From: JBBDIK01 sp964640385
GTDB taxonomy: Bacteria; Actinomycetota; UBA4738; JBBDHU01
Direction: 5' to 3'
NCBI GenBank assembly: GCA_964640385.1
Contig: CAZXFL010000011.1
Coordinates: forward strand, 4,602-68,601
DNA length: 64,000 nucleotides
Part shown: positions 1 to 8,047 of the stretch, piece after piece
Layout of the letters: each line of letters begins with the position of its first letter
Position numbering within the stretch: position 1 is the stretch's first letter
The notes under the pieces: generated by a model
The model's database searches: none
What the model saw: only the letters and a program-made list of their open reading frames with translations
Told to the model about the DNA's origin: nothing
Made by a program: the position numbers and the translations under genes

Positions 1-1140
1 GATCGAAACCAGATCCGGGATGAGCTGGCCTGGCAGCATCGCGGGGAGGAGCGAGACGTTCGAGAACGACGCCGTGCGTAGCTTCAGCCGGTACGGGTTC
101 TCGCCGCCGTCCCCCACCGCGTAGTAGCCCATCAGACCGAGCGGGTTTTCGGTACGCATGTAGACCTCGCCCTCGAGCTTGACCTTCTTGGGCAACTTGG
201 CCGTGCGGAACTCGCCGGCCGGCAGTTTCTCCATGCACTGCTCGATGATCTTGCACGACTCCCACATGCGCTTGATCAAAACCCAGAGCCGGTCGAACGA
301 GTCGCCATTCTCACCGAGCGGAACATCGAAGTCGACCTCGCCGTACTTCTCGTAGGGCTCGTCCTTGCGCGGATCCATCGGCACGCCGCTCGCGTGCAGC
401 ACCGGGCCCGAGGCGCCGTAGGCCGTCGCGACCTCGGCCGGCAGGACGCCGACCCCGACGGTCCGGGCCTGCAGGATCTCGTTGCCGAGTATCAGGCTCT
501 CGAAGTCCTTCAATCGCTTGCGGACCGCCTTGAGCACCTCCGCCGCTTCCTTGAGGAACCCCGCCGGCAGGTCGTCTTTCAATCCCCCGACCCGCACGTA
601 CGAGTGGTGCATCCGCGCGCCGGTGCACGACTCCATCAGATCCTGAATCATCTCGCGTTCGATGAACGCGTAGAACATCGGCGACATCGCACCCAGCTCC
701 AACGGGTAGGACCCGGTGAACACCAGATGGTTCTGGAGCCGGTTCCATTCCGCCATCATCGTGCGGATCCACTTCGCCCGCTCCGGCACCTCGATGTCGG
801 CCAGCTTTTCGACCGCATTGATCCAGCCGAGCTCGTTGTTGAACGCCGACAGCCAGTCGTGACGATTCATCAAGACCAGCGTCTGGCGGACGTCTCGGAC
901 CTCCGCGAGTTTCTCGGCCGCCCGGTGCATGTATCCGATGACCGGCTGCGCGCTGACGATGACCTCGCCGTCGAGTTCCAGGACGACCCGCAGCACCCCG
1001 TGCGTGGACGGGTGCTGCGGCCCGATGTTGAGCATCATCTCTTCCGTGCGGATCTCGCCGCTCCCGCTCGGACGGGCGATGATGTCGAGACCGCCCCCTC
1101 GGGCCGCGCTCGGGATGCCGGTTCGGTCGTGGATCTCCAT
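1..1140 (-). CDS. nuoD: NADH-quinone oxidoreductase subunit D (partial, C-terminus off the window)
   Basis: This is the 49-kDa-type subunit of complex I, which forms the quinone chamber with NuoB. It starts at the ATG at 1138-1140 and reads 380 codons to the window edge, so only the last few residues are missing. GPQHPSTHGVLR near residue 36 keeps the quinone-site histidine, and the family blocks VEKL, LGAM and GARMHHSYVRVGG are clear. The position that is a conserved Tyr in the RLDY motif (bovine Tyr108) reads RHDW here, so the quinone-contacting Tyr appears to be Trp. No nuoC lies upstream. The next gene on the same strand is a phosphoesterase, so this is not the standard nuoABCD order. The family is certain; its place in a full complex I is inferred. 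Confidence 0.9.
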   Translation of the reverse strand, partial: MEIHDRTGIPSAARGGGLDIIARPSGSGEIRTEEMMLNIGPQHPSTHGVLRVVLELDGEVIVSAQPVIGYMHRAAEKLAEVRDVRQTLVLMNRHDWLSAFNNELGWINAVEKLADIEVPERAKWIRTMMAEWNRLQNHLVFTGSYPLELGAMSPMFYAFIEREMIQDLMESCTGARMHHSYVRVGGLKDDLPAGFLKEAAEVLKAVRKRLKDFESLILGNEILQARTVGVGVLPAEVATAYGASGPVLHASGVPMDPRKDEPYEKYGEVDFDVPLGENGDSFDRLWVLIKRMWESCKIIEQCMEKLPAGEFRTAKLPKKVKLEGEVYMRTENPLGLMGYYAVGDGGENPYRLKLRTASFSNVSLLPAMLPGQLIPDLVSI

Positions 1141-1223
1141 GGACGGTTCCTATCCTGCCTGACGGAGCCCCTCAGCGACCACCCCGCCGCCCGGCTGGCG
1201 CCGGCACGACGAAGAACCGCAGG

Positions 1224-2267
1224 TCAGTGGCAGTCCGCCGACCCCGAGTCCTCGAACGGCTCCTGGCCTTCGGCCGTCACGAACCGGAAGTCGTATCCCT
1301 CCGGGTTCAGCGTCATCTCCAGGATCCCGTAGGACGATCCCTGGACGGCGGCCAGTCCGGTCGGCTTCGGCTGGTAGTTCCACGCGCCCTCCTTGGCGAT
1401 CTGTTGGTACGTGTCGCCTCCCAGGCCGGAGATGAACTGCGCCATCCCTTTGTCCGACAGCTCCCCGCGCGTGTTCAACGGTTCGAACCGCTGGTAGTCG
1501 TGCTGGTGGCCCGCCAGGGCCACGTCAGCGCCGGCCCGCATCAGCAACCGCCACAGGGGCCGCTGAACCCGGTCGGTCTTCCGCAGCGGCCAGTAGGACC
1601 ACTTGAACAGCGGGTGGTGCATCACGGCCATCGTGCACGCGTACTCGGAGTTCGGATGCGATGCCAGGTCGCGCTGGAGCCATTCGTACTGGGGATCGCC
1701 GGGCCGGCACCCGTCACCCGGCAGCCCGTGGATCATCCCGAACCGCGGGAGCCAGGACTTCTCCTTGCAGAGCTGGGTGTTCAGCGTGATCACGTGCCAG
1801 TCGCCGATGTCCTGCGAGTAGTAGCCGTTGGGCGGGTGCGCGGCCTTCCCGAAATAGGTGTAGTAGCCGGCGCCCCACATCCCATCCGTGCGCGTGTAGT
1901 ACTCGTGGTTGCCGGGCACGGGAACCGTGATGTCCTTCACCCGCCCATAGGATTCGTCGTAGAAGGTGCGGAACTTCTCGAGACTGCCGCGCAGGTACTG
2001 CAGGTCGCCCAAGGCGAAAAACGCGTCGTAGTCTCCGTCCACGACCAGGTCTGAGACCGTCATGTACTCGCAGAGGCCGTACTTCTCGATGTTCCGGATC
2101 GGACCTTCCTTCGGCCCTCGGTTGCAGACCATGTCCCCCGTGGCCGCGATGACCGGCGCGTCGGCAGCGGCGGCGGTGGTCGGCGAAGGCGACTCGTCTG
2201 CGGGGGCCTGAGAGACCCCGACGAACAGCATCACGAACGCGATCGCCGGCGGCAGGAGGCGCTTCAT
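1224..2267 (-). CDS. exported metallophosphoesterase (purple-acid-phosphatase/calcineurin-like)
   Basis: A 347-residue protein with an N-terminal signal peptide (KRLLPP then a hydrophobic stretch, likely cleaved near APADES). It carries the calcineurin-like metal motifs in order: GDMVCN, GDLQYL, GNHEYY, MHHPLF and AGHQHDY. These are the ligands of a two-metal phosphoesterase acting outside the cytoplasm. The ATG at 2265-2267 was chosen because it leads straight into the signal peptide; an ATG 12 bases upstream is possible. The substrate cannot be told from sequence. The gene is divergent from selA with a 99-bp gap. Confidence 0.85.
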   Translation of the reverse strand: MKRLLPPAIAFVMLFVGVSQAPADESPSPTTAAAADAPVIAATGDMVCNRGPKEGPIRNIEKYGLCEYMTVSDLVVDGDYDAFFALGDLQYLRGSLEKFRTFYDESYGRVKDITVPVPGNHEYYTRTDGMWGAGYYTYFGKAAHPPNGYYSQDIGDWHVITLNTQLCKEKSWLPRFGMIHGLPGDGCRPGDPQYEWLQRDLASHPNSEYACTMAVMHHPLFKWSYWPLRKTDRVQRPLWRLLMRAGADVALAGHQHDYQRFEPLNTRGELSDKGMAQFISGLGGDTYQQIAKEGAWNYQPKPTGLAAVQGSSYGILEMTLNPEGYDFRFVTAEGQEPFEDSGSADCH

Positions 2268-2353
2268 CCCGGGGAGCATGGACCAACCCGGGTCGCGCAC
2301 GCAAGTCGTGCGATGACCCGGGGTCGGACCGGCGCCGCCCAAGGCCTTCCGGG

Positions 2354-2359
2354 TAGGCT
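2354..2359 (+). promoter_or_regulatory. -10 element for selA (leaderless)
   Basis: TAGGCT ends 7 bases before the ATG of selA at 2367. That is the spacing of a leaderless actinobacterial transcript, and there is no Shine-Dalgarno sequence. No convincing -35 is seen. Confidence 0.55.
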
Positions 2360-2366
2360 CGAACTG

Positions 2367-3752
2367 ATGGCCACCACCGAACGACGCAGGCGGATCCCCT
2401 CGGTTGATGCGCTTCTGCGCACCGACCCAGGCAAGAAGGCCGCGGCTGGGTTCGGACGCCCGCTGTTGACCGAGGCGATCCGGCAGGTCCTGGCCGCCGT
2501 CCGTGAGCGAGCGACCGTCGGACAGGAGCCCCCCGAAGACGACGCGATCCTCGCCCGGGCCGTCTCGATCGCCGCGTGGACCGCCTATGGGCTCTCGCCG
2601 GTGATCAACGCGACCGGAGTGATCCTGCACACGGGCCTGGGGCGGGCGCCGATGCCCCCGAGGGCTGCCGAGGCCGCCGCCCGCGCCGCCGTCCCCTACG
2701 CCGATCTCGAGGTGGAACGCGAGTCCGGTAAGCGCGGCCGGCGGAGCGCTCGCGCCGAGTTCCTGGCCGCCTCGCTCACGGGTGCTGAAGCCGCGCTCGT
2801 CGTGAACAACAACGCGGCAGCATTGCTGCTGGCGCTCGCCGCGCTCGCGAAGGGCAAGCAGGTCCCGGTGTCCCGGGGAGAGCTCATCGAGATCGGCGGC
2901 GAGTTCCGGCTCCCGGACATCATGGCCGCCAGCGGCGCGAAGCTCGTGGAGGTCGGCACGACTAACCGCACCCGCCTTTCCGACTACCGGGATGCCGTGA
3001 ACGAGAAGACCGGGATGATCCTCAAGGTCCACCCCAGCAACTACCGGATCGTGGGATTCGCGCAGGCCCCATCCGTTCAGCAGCTCGCCGAGCTCGCCCA
3101 TAGAGCGGGCGTCCCGCTCCTGCACGACGCCGGTTCCGGCCTGCTCGACCGGCATGACAGCGTGCCCGAGGAGGAACCCGCCGTCACCGAGTCCCTCGCT
3201 CAGGGAGCGGATCTGGTGTGCTTCAGCGGCGACAAGCTGCTCGGCGGGCCGCAGGCCGGCATCATCGTCGGCCACAAGGACCTGATCGCCAAGCTCCGGA
3301 AGCATCCGATCGCCCGCGCGGTTCGCGTCGACAAGATGCAGGTCGCGGCGCTCGAGTCGGTGCTCGCCGCCTACTCGCGGGGTGAACGCAACGACATCCC
3401 CGTCTGGCGCATGGTTCGCGAAAGCACGCACGACGTACGGGAGCGCGCGAAGGCTCTGGCGCTGGCCCTCGACGGCGAGCTCGAGGGTGCATCCGTCGTG
3501 CACTCGGAGGCGGCGGTCGGCGGAGGATCGCTCCCCGGCTTCGCGATCGACTCCTGGGCCGTACGGTTGGAGACGCCGGAACCGGAGACGTTCGCGGCGC
3601 ACTTGCGCATGGGCAACCCGCCCGTGTTCTGCCGGGTCGAGCAGACCGCCGTCGTGTTCGACGTGCGCACGGTGATATCGGAGCAACTCGAGGCGCTCGC
3701 CCGCGCCATCACGTACGCGATGGAGAGCGATCCCGGACGCGACGAGGACTGA
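2367..3752 (+). CDS. selA: L-seryl-tRNA(Sec) selenium transferase
   Basis: A PLP enzyme that converts seryl-tRNA(Sec) to selenocysteinyl-tRNA(Sec) using selenophosphate. The 461-residue length fits bacterial SelA. Family blocks seen: INATGVILHTGLGR near residue 80, VVNNNAAALLLAL, HPSNYRIVGF and the PLP-lysine block CFSGDKLLGGPQAG near residue 290. The ATG at 2367 was chosen over an upstream in-frame start because a TAGGCT -10 lies 7 bases before it. selB follows after two bases, so the two form one operon. Confidence 0.96.
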   Translation: MATTERRRRIPSVDALLRTDPGKKAAAGFGRPLLTEAIRQVLAAVRERATVGQEPPEDDAILARAVSIAAWTAYGLSPVINATGVILHTGLGRAPMPPRAAEAAARAAVPYADLEVERESGKRGRRSARAEFLAASLTGAEAALVVNNNAAALLLALAALAKGKQVPVSRGELIEIGGEFRLPDIMAASGAKLVEVGTTNRTRLSDYRDAVNEKTGMILKVHPSNYRIVGFAQAPSVQQLAELAHRAGVPLLHDAGSGLLDRHDSVPEEEPAVTESLAQGADLVCFSGDKLLGGPQAGIIVGHKDLIAKLRKHPIARAVRVDKMQVAALESVLAAYSRGERNDIPVWRMVRESTHDVRERAKALALALDGELEGASVVHSEAAVGGGSLPGFAIDSWAVRLETPEPETFAAHLRMGNPPVFCRVEQTAVVFDVRTVISEQLEALARAITYAMESDPGRDED

Positions 3753-3754
3753 CG

Positions 3755-5614
3755 GTGACCGCCACCGCGGAACCCGAGCAGGGCGTCCACGTCATCGCCA
3801 CGGCCGGCCACGTCGACCACGGCAAATCCTCGCTCATCACCCGGCTCACGGGGATGGACCCCGACCGTCTCGAAGAGGAGAAGCGACGCGGTCTGACCAT
3901 CGACCTCGGGTTCGCCTGGTTCACCCTCCCGTCCGGACGGGAGATCGGGTTCGTCGACGTTCCGGGGCACGAGCGGTTCCTCCATACGATGCTGGCCGGT
4001 GTCGGCCCGGCGCCCCTGGTGCTCTTCGTGGTGGCAGCCGATGAGGGATGGCAACGGCAGTCGGAGGAACACCTGCAGATCGTCGATCTGTTCGAGATGA
4101 GCGGCGCGGTCGTGGCCCTGACGAAAGTCGACCTCGTGGACGACGACCGGCTGGCGGAGGCGGAACGGCATGTACGCGAACGGCTGTCCGGAACCACGCT
4201 GGCGGACGCGCACGTGGTTCCGGTCTCCTCGAAGACCGGGGACGGGATCGATGATCTCGCGCGGGCGCTGGACGGAGTGGCGACGGCCGCGGACGCCGCG
4301 ATCGACAACTGGGGTGGGCCGCCGGACGCCGTCCGGCTCGACGTCGACCGGGTCTTCAGCATCACCGGTGCAGGGACGGTCGTGACCGGAACCCTCGCCC
4401 GGGGCGTGTTGCACGAGGGCGATGACGTCGCGCTACTCCCCTCCGGGGTGCGAGGCAGGATCCGCGGACTCCAGTCGCACAAGCGAACCGTCCTCGGCGT
4501 TGGATCGGTGTCCCGCGTTGCCGTGAACCTCGGCGGCGTCGAACGGGAGCAGGTGGCACGCGGCGATGTCCTCACCCGTCCGGGAACCTGGCACGTCACC
4601 GCGGTCGCCGAGGTGCAGCTCGCTCCGGTCCGAGATCTCGCCCATGCACCGACCGACCGTGGGGCGTTCAAGTTCTACGCGGGCTCGGCGGAACGCGACT
4701 GCCGCATCCGCCTCTACGACGACGGTTTCGCGCGCATCTGGCTGGACGATCCGCTCCCGCTGGCGGTCGGCGACCTGTTCGTCCTCCGCGACTCGGGCCG
4801 GCGCGAGACCGTTGGTGGCGGGCGCGTCCTCGATGTCGCGCCCCCGGTCAGACCGGGCACGAACCCGCCCGAGCGGCTCGCGAAGCGGGCGGCGGCGGCC
4901 CCGATCCAACTGATCGACCTGCTGGTCGAAGAACGCGAGGCGATCTCGGTCGCCGAGGCCGAGGAGTTGGCGACCGCGCAGGTGCCGTTCGACCATCCGG
5001 CGCGGGTCGGCAGCGACTGGCTCGCCGCGACAGGAGTCTCCGGTGCCGCGGCAACCGCCCTGACCAACGACCTCTCCCGGTTCCACGATCAGCATCCGGC
5101 GCAGACCGGACAGGAGCTGTCCGCGGCACGTGCGGTGATCGCCGGAACGCTCCGCTCACGACGGATCGAAGCGGACGACGGGTTGATCGACGCGTTCATC
5201 GGTTGGATGAGCGACACGGGCATCATCGTCCGCGAGGGCAGCACGGTTCGGCTCACGGAGCACGCGACAACCACCGATCCCGACGTGGAACGTCTCATCC
5301 AGCGCATCGCGGACGCCGAGCCACAGCCACCGACGGTCAGGGAACTTGCCACCGACGGCTTCTCCCGCGACACGCTCGAGGCTGCGATCACCGCAGGAAC
5401 CCTCGTTCGCATCTCCCCCGATCTCGTCATGACCACCACCTTCGTCGAGCAGGCGAAAGACGCACTTGCGCTGCTCCAGAGCGACATCACGGTCAGCGCC
5501 TTCCGCGAGCAGCTCGCGACCTCACGCAAGTTCGCACTCCCGATGCTGGAGTACTTCGACCGCAAGGGCGTGACGCGACGCGACGGCGATGTCCGGGTGT
5601 TGCGGGGCAGCTAG
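3755..5614 (+). CDS. selB: selenocysteine-specific elongation factor
   Basis: A GTPase that delivers Sec-tRNA to the ribosome at UGA codons marked by a SECIS element. The GTG start at 3755 follows the selA stop by two bases. The G domain has GHVDHGKSSL (residues 17-26), DVPGHERF and TKVDLV. The middle holds EF-Tu-like domains 2 and 3. The C-terminal 200 residues look like the winged-helix repeats that bind the SECIS; the end contains FREQLATSRKFALPMLEYFD. Its 619 residues match the family. No selD, tRNA-Sec or obvious UGA-containing selenoprotein gene was found in the window. Confidence 0.96.
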   Translation: MTATAEPEQGVHVIATAGHVDHGKSSLITRLTGMDPDRLEEEKRRGLTIDLGFAWFTLPSGREIGFVDVPGHERFLHTMLAGVGPAPLVLFVVAADEGWQRQSEEHLQIVDLFEMSGAVVALTKVDLVDDDRLAEAERHVRERLSGTTLADAHVVPVSSKTGDGIDDLARALDGVATAADAAIDNWGGPPDAVRLDVDRVFSITGAGTVVTGTLARGVLHEGDDVALLPSGVRGRIRGLQSHKRTVLGVGSVSRVAVNLGGVEREQVARGDVLTRPGTWHVTAVAEVQLAPVRDLAHAPTDRGAFKFYAGSAERDCRIRLYDDGFARIWLDDPLPLAVGDLFVLRDSGRRETVGGGRVLDVAPPVRPGTNPPERLAKRAAAAPIQLIDLLVEEREAISVAEAEELATAQVPFDHPARVGSDWLAATGVSGAAATALTNDLSRFHDQHPAQTGQELSAARAVIAGTLRSRRIEADDGLIDAFIGWMSDTGIIVREGSTVRLTEHATTTDPDVERLIQRIADAEPQPPTVRELATDGFSRDTLEAAITAGTLVRISPDLVMTTTFVEQAKDALALLQSDITVSAFREQLATSRKFALPMLEYFDRKGVTRRDGDVRVLRGS

Positions 5615-6069
5615 GAGATCTCTGCGGTGACGATGACCTCGACGGACGCTCCCAACGGGAGTTCCACGACACCGTAGGCGGCCCGGGCATGTTTGCCGGC
5701 GTCGCCGAAGATCTCGACCAACAGTTCGCTCGCGCCGTTGGCGACCATGGGCTGGCTGGTGAATCCGGGTGCCGACGCGATCAGGACCTCGAGCTTGATG
5801 ATGCGCTGCACGCGGTCGAGCGACCCGAGTTCGGCCTTCAAGGCCGCTAGGGCCTGCAAGGCGCACCTGCGAGCTCCGTCGAACGCCTCCTCGACGCTGA
5901 CGTCGGCTCCGACGTGGCCGGGGCTCTGGACCTCGCCGTCCACCATCGGGATCTGCCCCGCCACGAACGCGTAGGAACCCGACACCACACAGGGCACGTA
6001 GGCGGCCAGCGCGGACGGAGGCGGAGGGAGTTCGATACCGAGTTCGGCGAGTCGCTCATCGATGCTCAT
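5611..6069 (-). CDS. RidA/YjgF family protein
   Basis: A 152-residue member of the RidA group, whose best known activity is hydrolysis of reactive enamine/imine intermediates from PLP enzymes. Seen in the sequence: the N-terminal YVPCVVSGSYAFVAGQIP segment, the central LEVLIASAPGF region and the C-terminal HARAAYGVVELPLGASVEV block with its conserved Arg. It is slightly longer at the N-terminus than short RidA forms, which fits the YjgH/TdcF-like branch. Its stop overlaps the end of selB on the opposite strand by four bases. The actual substrate is unknown. Confidence 0.88.
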   Translation of the reverse strand: MSIDERLAELGIELPPPPSALAAYVPCVVSGSYAFVAGQIPMVDGEVQSPGHVGADVSVEEAFDGARRCALQALAALKAELGSLDRVQRIIKLEVLIASAPGFTSQPMVANGASELLVEIFGDAGKHARAAYGVVELPLGASVEVIVTAEIS

Positions 6070-6126
6070 GGAGCGTTCATCGTGTCACCCCGGCAGGCAC
6101 CGCGGCAAGCCGCGGCGGAACGACCC

Positions 6127-6414
6127 TCAGACGGCGTGGCGTTCGCCGACCTCTTGCTTGCGGAGCGCGTTGCGGCGCTCCATCTCGTTGAGACCGCCCC
6201 AGACCCCGTGATCCTCGCGGATCCGCAGCGCATACTCGAGGCATTCCTGGCGCACCGGACACCGGATGCAGAACTGCTTCGCCTTGGCCTCGCGCGCATC
6301 CTTCTCCCACTTCTTCTCGAAGTAGTTCGGGGCGAAGAACAGCGTGGTGTCCTGGCCGGTGCAACCGGCGTACCGCTGCCACCCCCACATCTCTCGATCT
6401 GCGTCCGACATCAC
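6127..6414 (-). CDS. WhiB-family Fe-S transcriptional regulator
   Basis: A 95-residue protein with the full WhiB signature: Cys18, Cys49, Cys52 and Cys58 to hold a 4Fe-4S cluster, the GVWGG turn at 70-74, and a basic tail (ERRNALRKQ) for DNA contact. WhiB proteins occur only in Actinobacteria and their phages and act together with the primary sigma factor. GGGAG lies 9 bases before the GTG at 6414; an ATG one codon later is also possible. The subfamily cannot be fixed by eye. Confidence 0.95.
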   Translation of the reverse strand: MMSDADREMWGWQRYAGCTGQDTTLFFAPNYFEKKWEKDAREAKAKQFCIRCPVRQECLEYALRIREDHGVWGGLNEMERRNALRKQEVGERHAV

Positions 6415-6534
6415 TGCCGGTCACTCCCTTCCTCGGCCGCGCTCCTGCGTCTCTCTCTGGGGCCTCTCTGGAAGGTTGTTCGCCGGACGGCGCCGGGAGG
6501 ATTGCCTTGACAACCGGAACGTCGAGGGTGGGGG

Positions 6535-7977
6535 CTACTCGCTCGCTGGCCGCGGCGGTGGGACAGGGATCTCGTCGTCCTCGAAGGGCGGCTCGGCCTC
6601 CACCGCCAGCACGAGCCCCTCGACGCTGCGCACGCGGACCCGGGCTCCCGCCTTGATCGGCTCGCCGACCGTCTTCGCACGCCAGACGGTGCCCTTGACC
6701 ACGACCCCACCGATGGGCTCGATGTCGTTGCGGGCCTCACCGACCAGCCCGACCAGGCCCTGCTGGGTGGTTGCGATCCGGTCCCGCGCCTGCTGGGCGA
6801 CCGTCAGCGCGAACCCGTAGTACAGGACGGCGACCACGACCGTCGCACCGATCAGCCACGGCGAGATCGCGATCGACGAGGACGCGTCCGGATACAGCAG
6901 GAACGAACCCACCCCGAACGCCACGAGACCAAGAGCGGAGCACACCCCGAGTTTGCGGAGCTTCACGTCAACCATAAGGAGGCCGTTCCCGGTCAGGAAC
7001 ACGGCGAGCCCGAACCACGACGGTGAGACGGCGACCATCCCCCAGACCGCGAGCCCGAGCGCCGCGACGCCGGCCACACCGGCGAACCCGAACCCTGGCT
7101 GTGTGATCTCGAACGCGATCCCCGCCAGGCCCAGGACCAGCAGCACGTAGATCGCGGTCGGGTGCGCGACCGAATGCTCGACCCGCCGCAGCGGTCCGAG
7201 GCTGGTGAATGCGATCACGACCCCTTGGCCCTCGGACTCGTTCCGCGCCACGCGCGTATCGAGTACCACTTCGCCTGCGGCGGTCGGAACGGTCCTGCCG
7301 TCGACCTGATCGAGGAACCCGACAACGGTCGCGGGCGCCGGTTCGTCGGGCTGCAGCTCCTGCGCGATCCCGAGATCGATCGCTTCCTGGGAGGGGATAG
7401 ATCCCGAGAGCACGCGACTGTCGACGCCATCCTCGAGCCCACTCGATCGTCCGCGTACGTCGGCCCACTCCTCGATCCGTCCGATCACCGCGGAAGATGT
7501 TCCGATGCCGACATGATCGAGTAAGGGCGGGTCCACCGGTCCGAATCCGGCTCCAGGGGCAACCGACGCGATGCTGGAGGCGTAGACCAGAAGCGTGGCG
7601 CTCCCCTCGGCCGTCGCGCCAGACGGTCCGACCCAGACCATCACCGGCACGTTCGCGTCGAAGATCCGCTGTGCCAGGGCGACCCCGTCCACCCCCAGCG
7701 TTCCGGGCGAGTCAAGCTGGATGGCGACCTGATGCCCGGTCCGTTCGGCCTCGTCAAGTTCCTCCAGTAGGTACGCCTGCATCGGCCGGTCGATGACACC
7801 GTCGACCTTGATGACGTCGATGACCGGACGGACAGAGCCGGACGGCTCCCCGGACACCGGGGTCGGGGCACCGGACGACGCGGTCGGCGACGGGGTCGGC
7901 GACACCTCCTGCGCGCCCGCGATCGCGGGCCACAGGCAAGCCAAGACCAAGACGGATAGGGAAACGATGCGACGCAT
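6535..7977 (-). CDS. NfeD-like membrane protein with degenerate ClpP-class protease domain
   Basis: A 480-residue protein: signal peptide (residues 1-24), a linker rich in Ser/Thr/Pro, a ClpP/crotonase-like domain (IQLDSPGTLGVDG, then PSGATAEGSATLLVYAS), a block of four or five membrane helices, and a C-terminal OB fold (GLVGEARNDIEPIGGVVVKG). This is the long NfeD architecture (STOPP/nodulation NfeD). Aligned by eye to the GASAASAGT loop of archaeal 1510-N, the nucleophile Ser is Gly and the downstream catalytic Lys is not seen, so proteolysis may be lost. The start at 7977 precedes the signal peptide. It is divergent from the PBP gene. Confidence 0.85.
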   Translation of the reverse strand: MRRIVSLSVLVLACLWPAIAGAQEVSPTPSPTASSGAPTPVSGEPSGSVRPVIDVIKVDGVIDRPMQAYLLEELDEAERTGHQVAIQLDSPGTLGVDGVALAQRIFDANVPVMVWVGPSGATAEGSATLLVYASSIASVAPGAGFGPVDPPLLDHVGIGTSSAVIGRIEEWADVRGRSSGLEDGVDSRVLSGSIPSQEAIDLGIAQELQPDEPAPATVVGFLDQVDGRTVPTAAGEVVLDTRVARNESEGQGVVIAFTSLGPLRRVEHSVAHPTAIYVLLVLGLAGIAFEITQPGFGFAGVAGVAALGLAVWGMVAVSPSWFGLAVFLTGNGLLMVDVKLRKLGVCSALGLVAFGVGSFLLYPDASSSIAISPWLIGATVVVAVLYYGFALTVAQQARDRIATTQQGLVGLVGEARNDIEPIGGVVVKGTVWRAKTVGEPIKAGARVRVRSVEGLVLAVEAEPPFEDDEIPVPPPRPASE

Positions 7978-8047
7978 CGCCCGGAAGTCTACGGGCACGG
8001 GTATCCTGACGACGACCCTCGTGCCACGATCTGGACGACATCGCCGG

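Noticed and set aside
2268..2366. tRNA-Sec next to selA
   Set aside because: The 99-bp gap has no T-arm consensus or long acceptor pairing.
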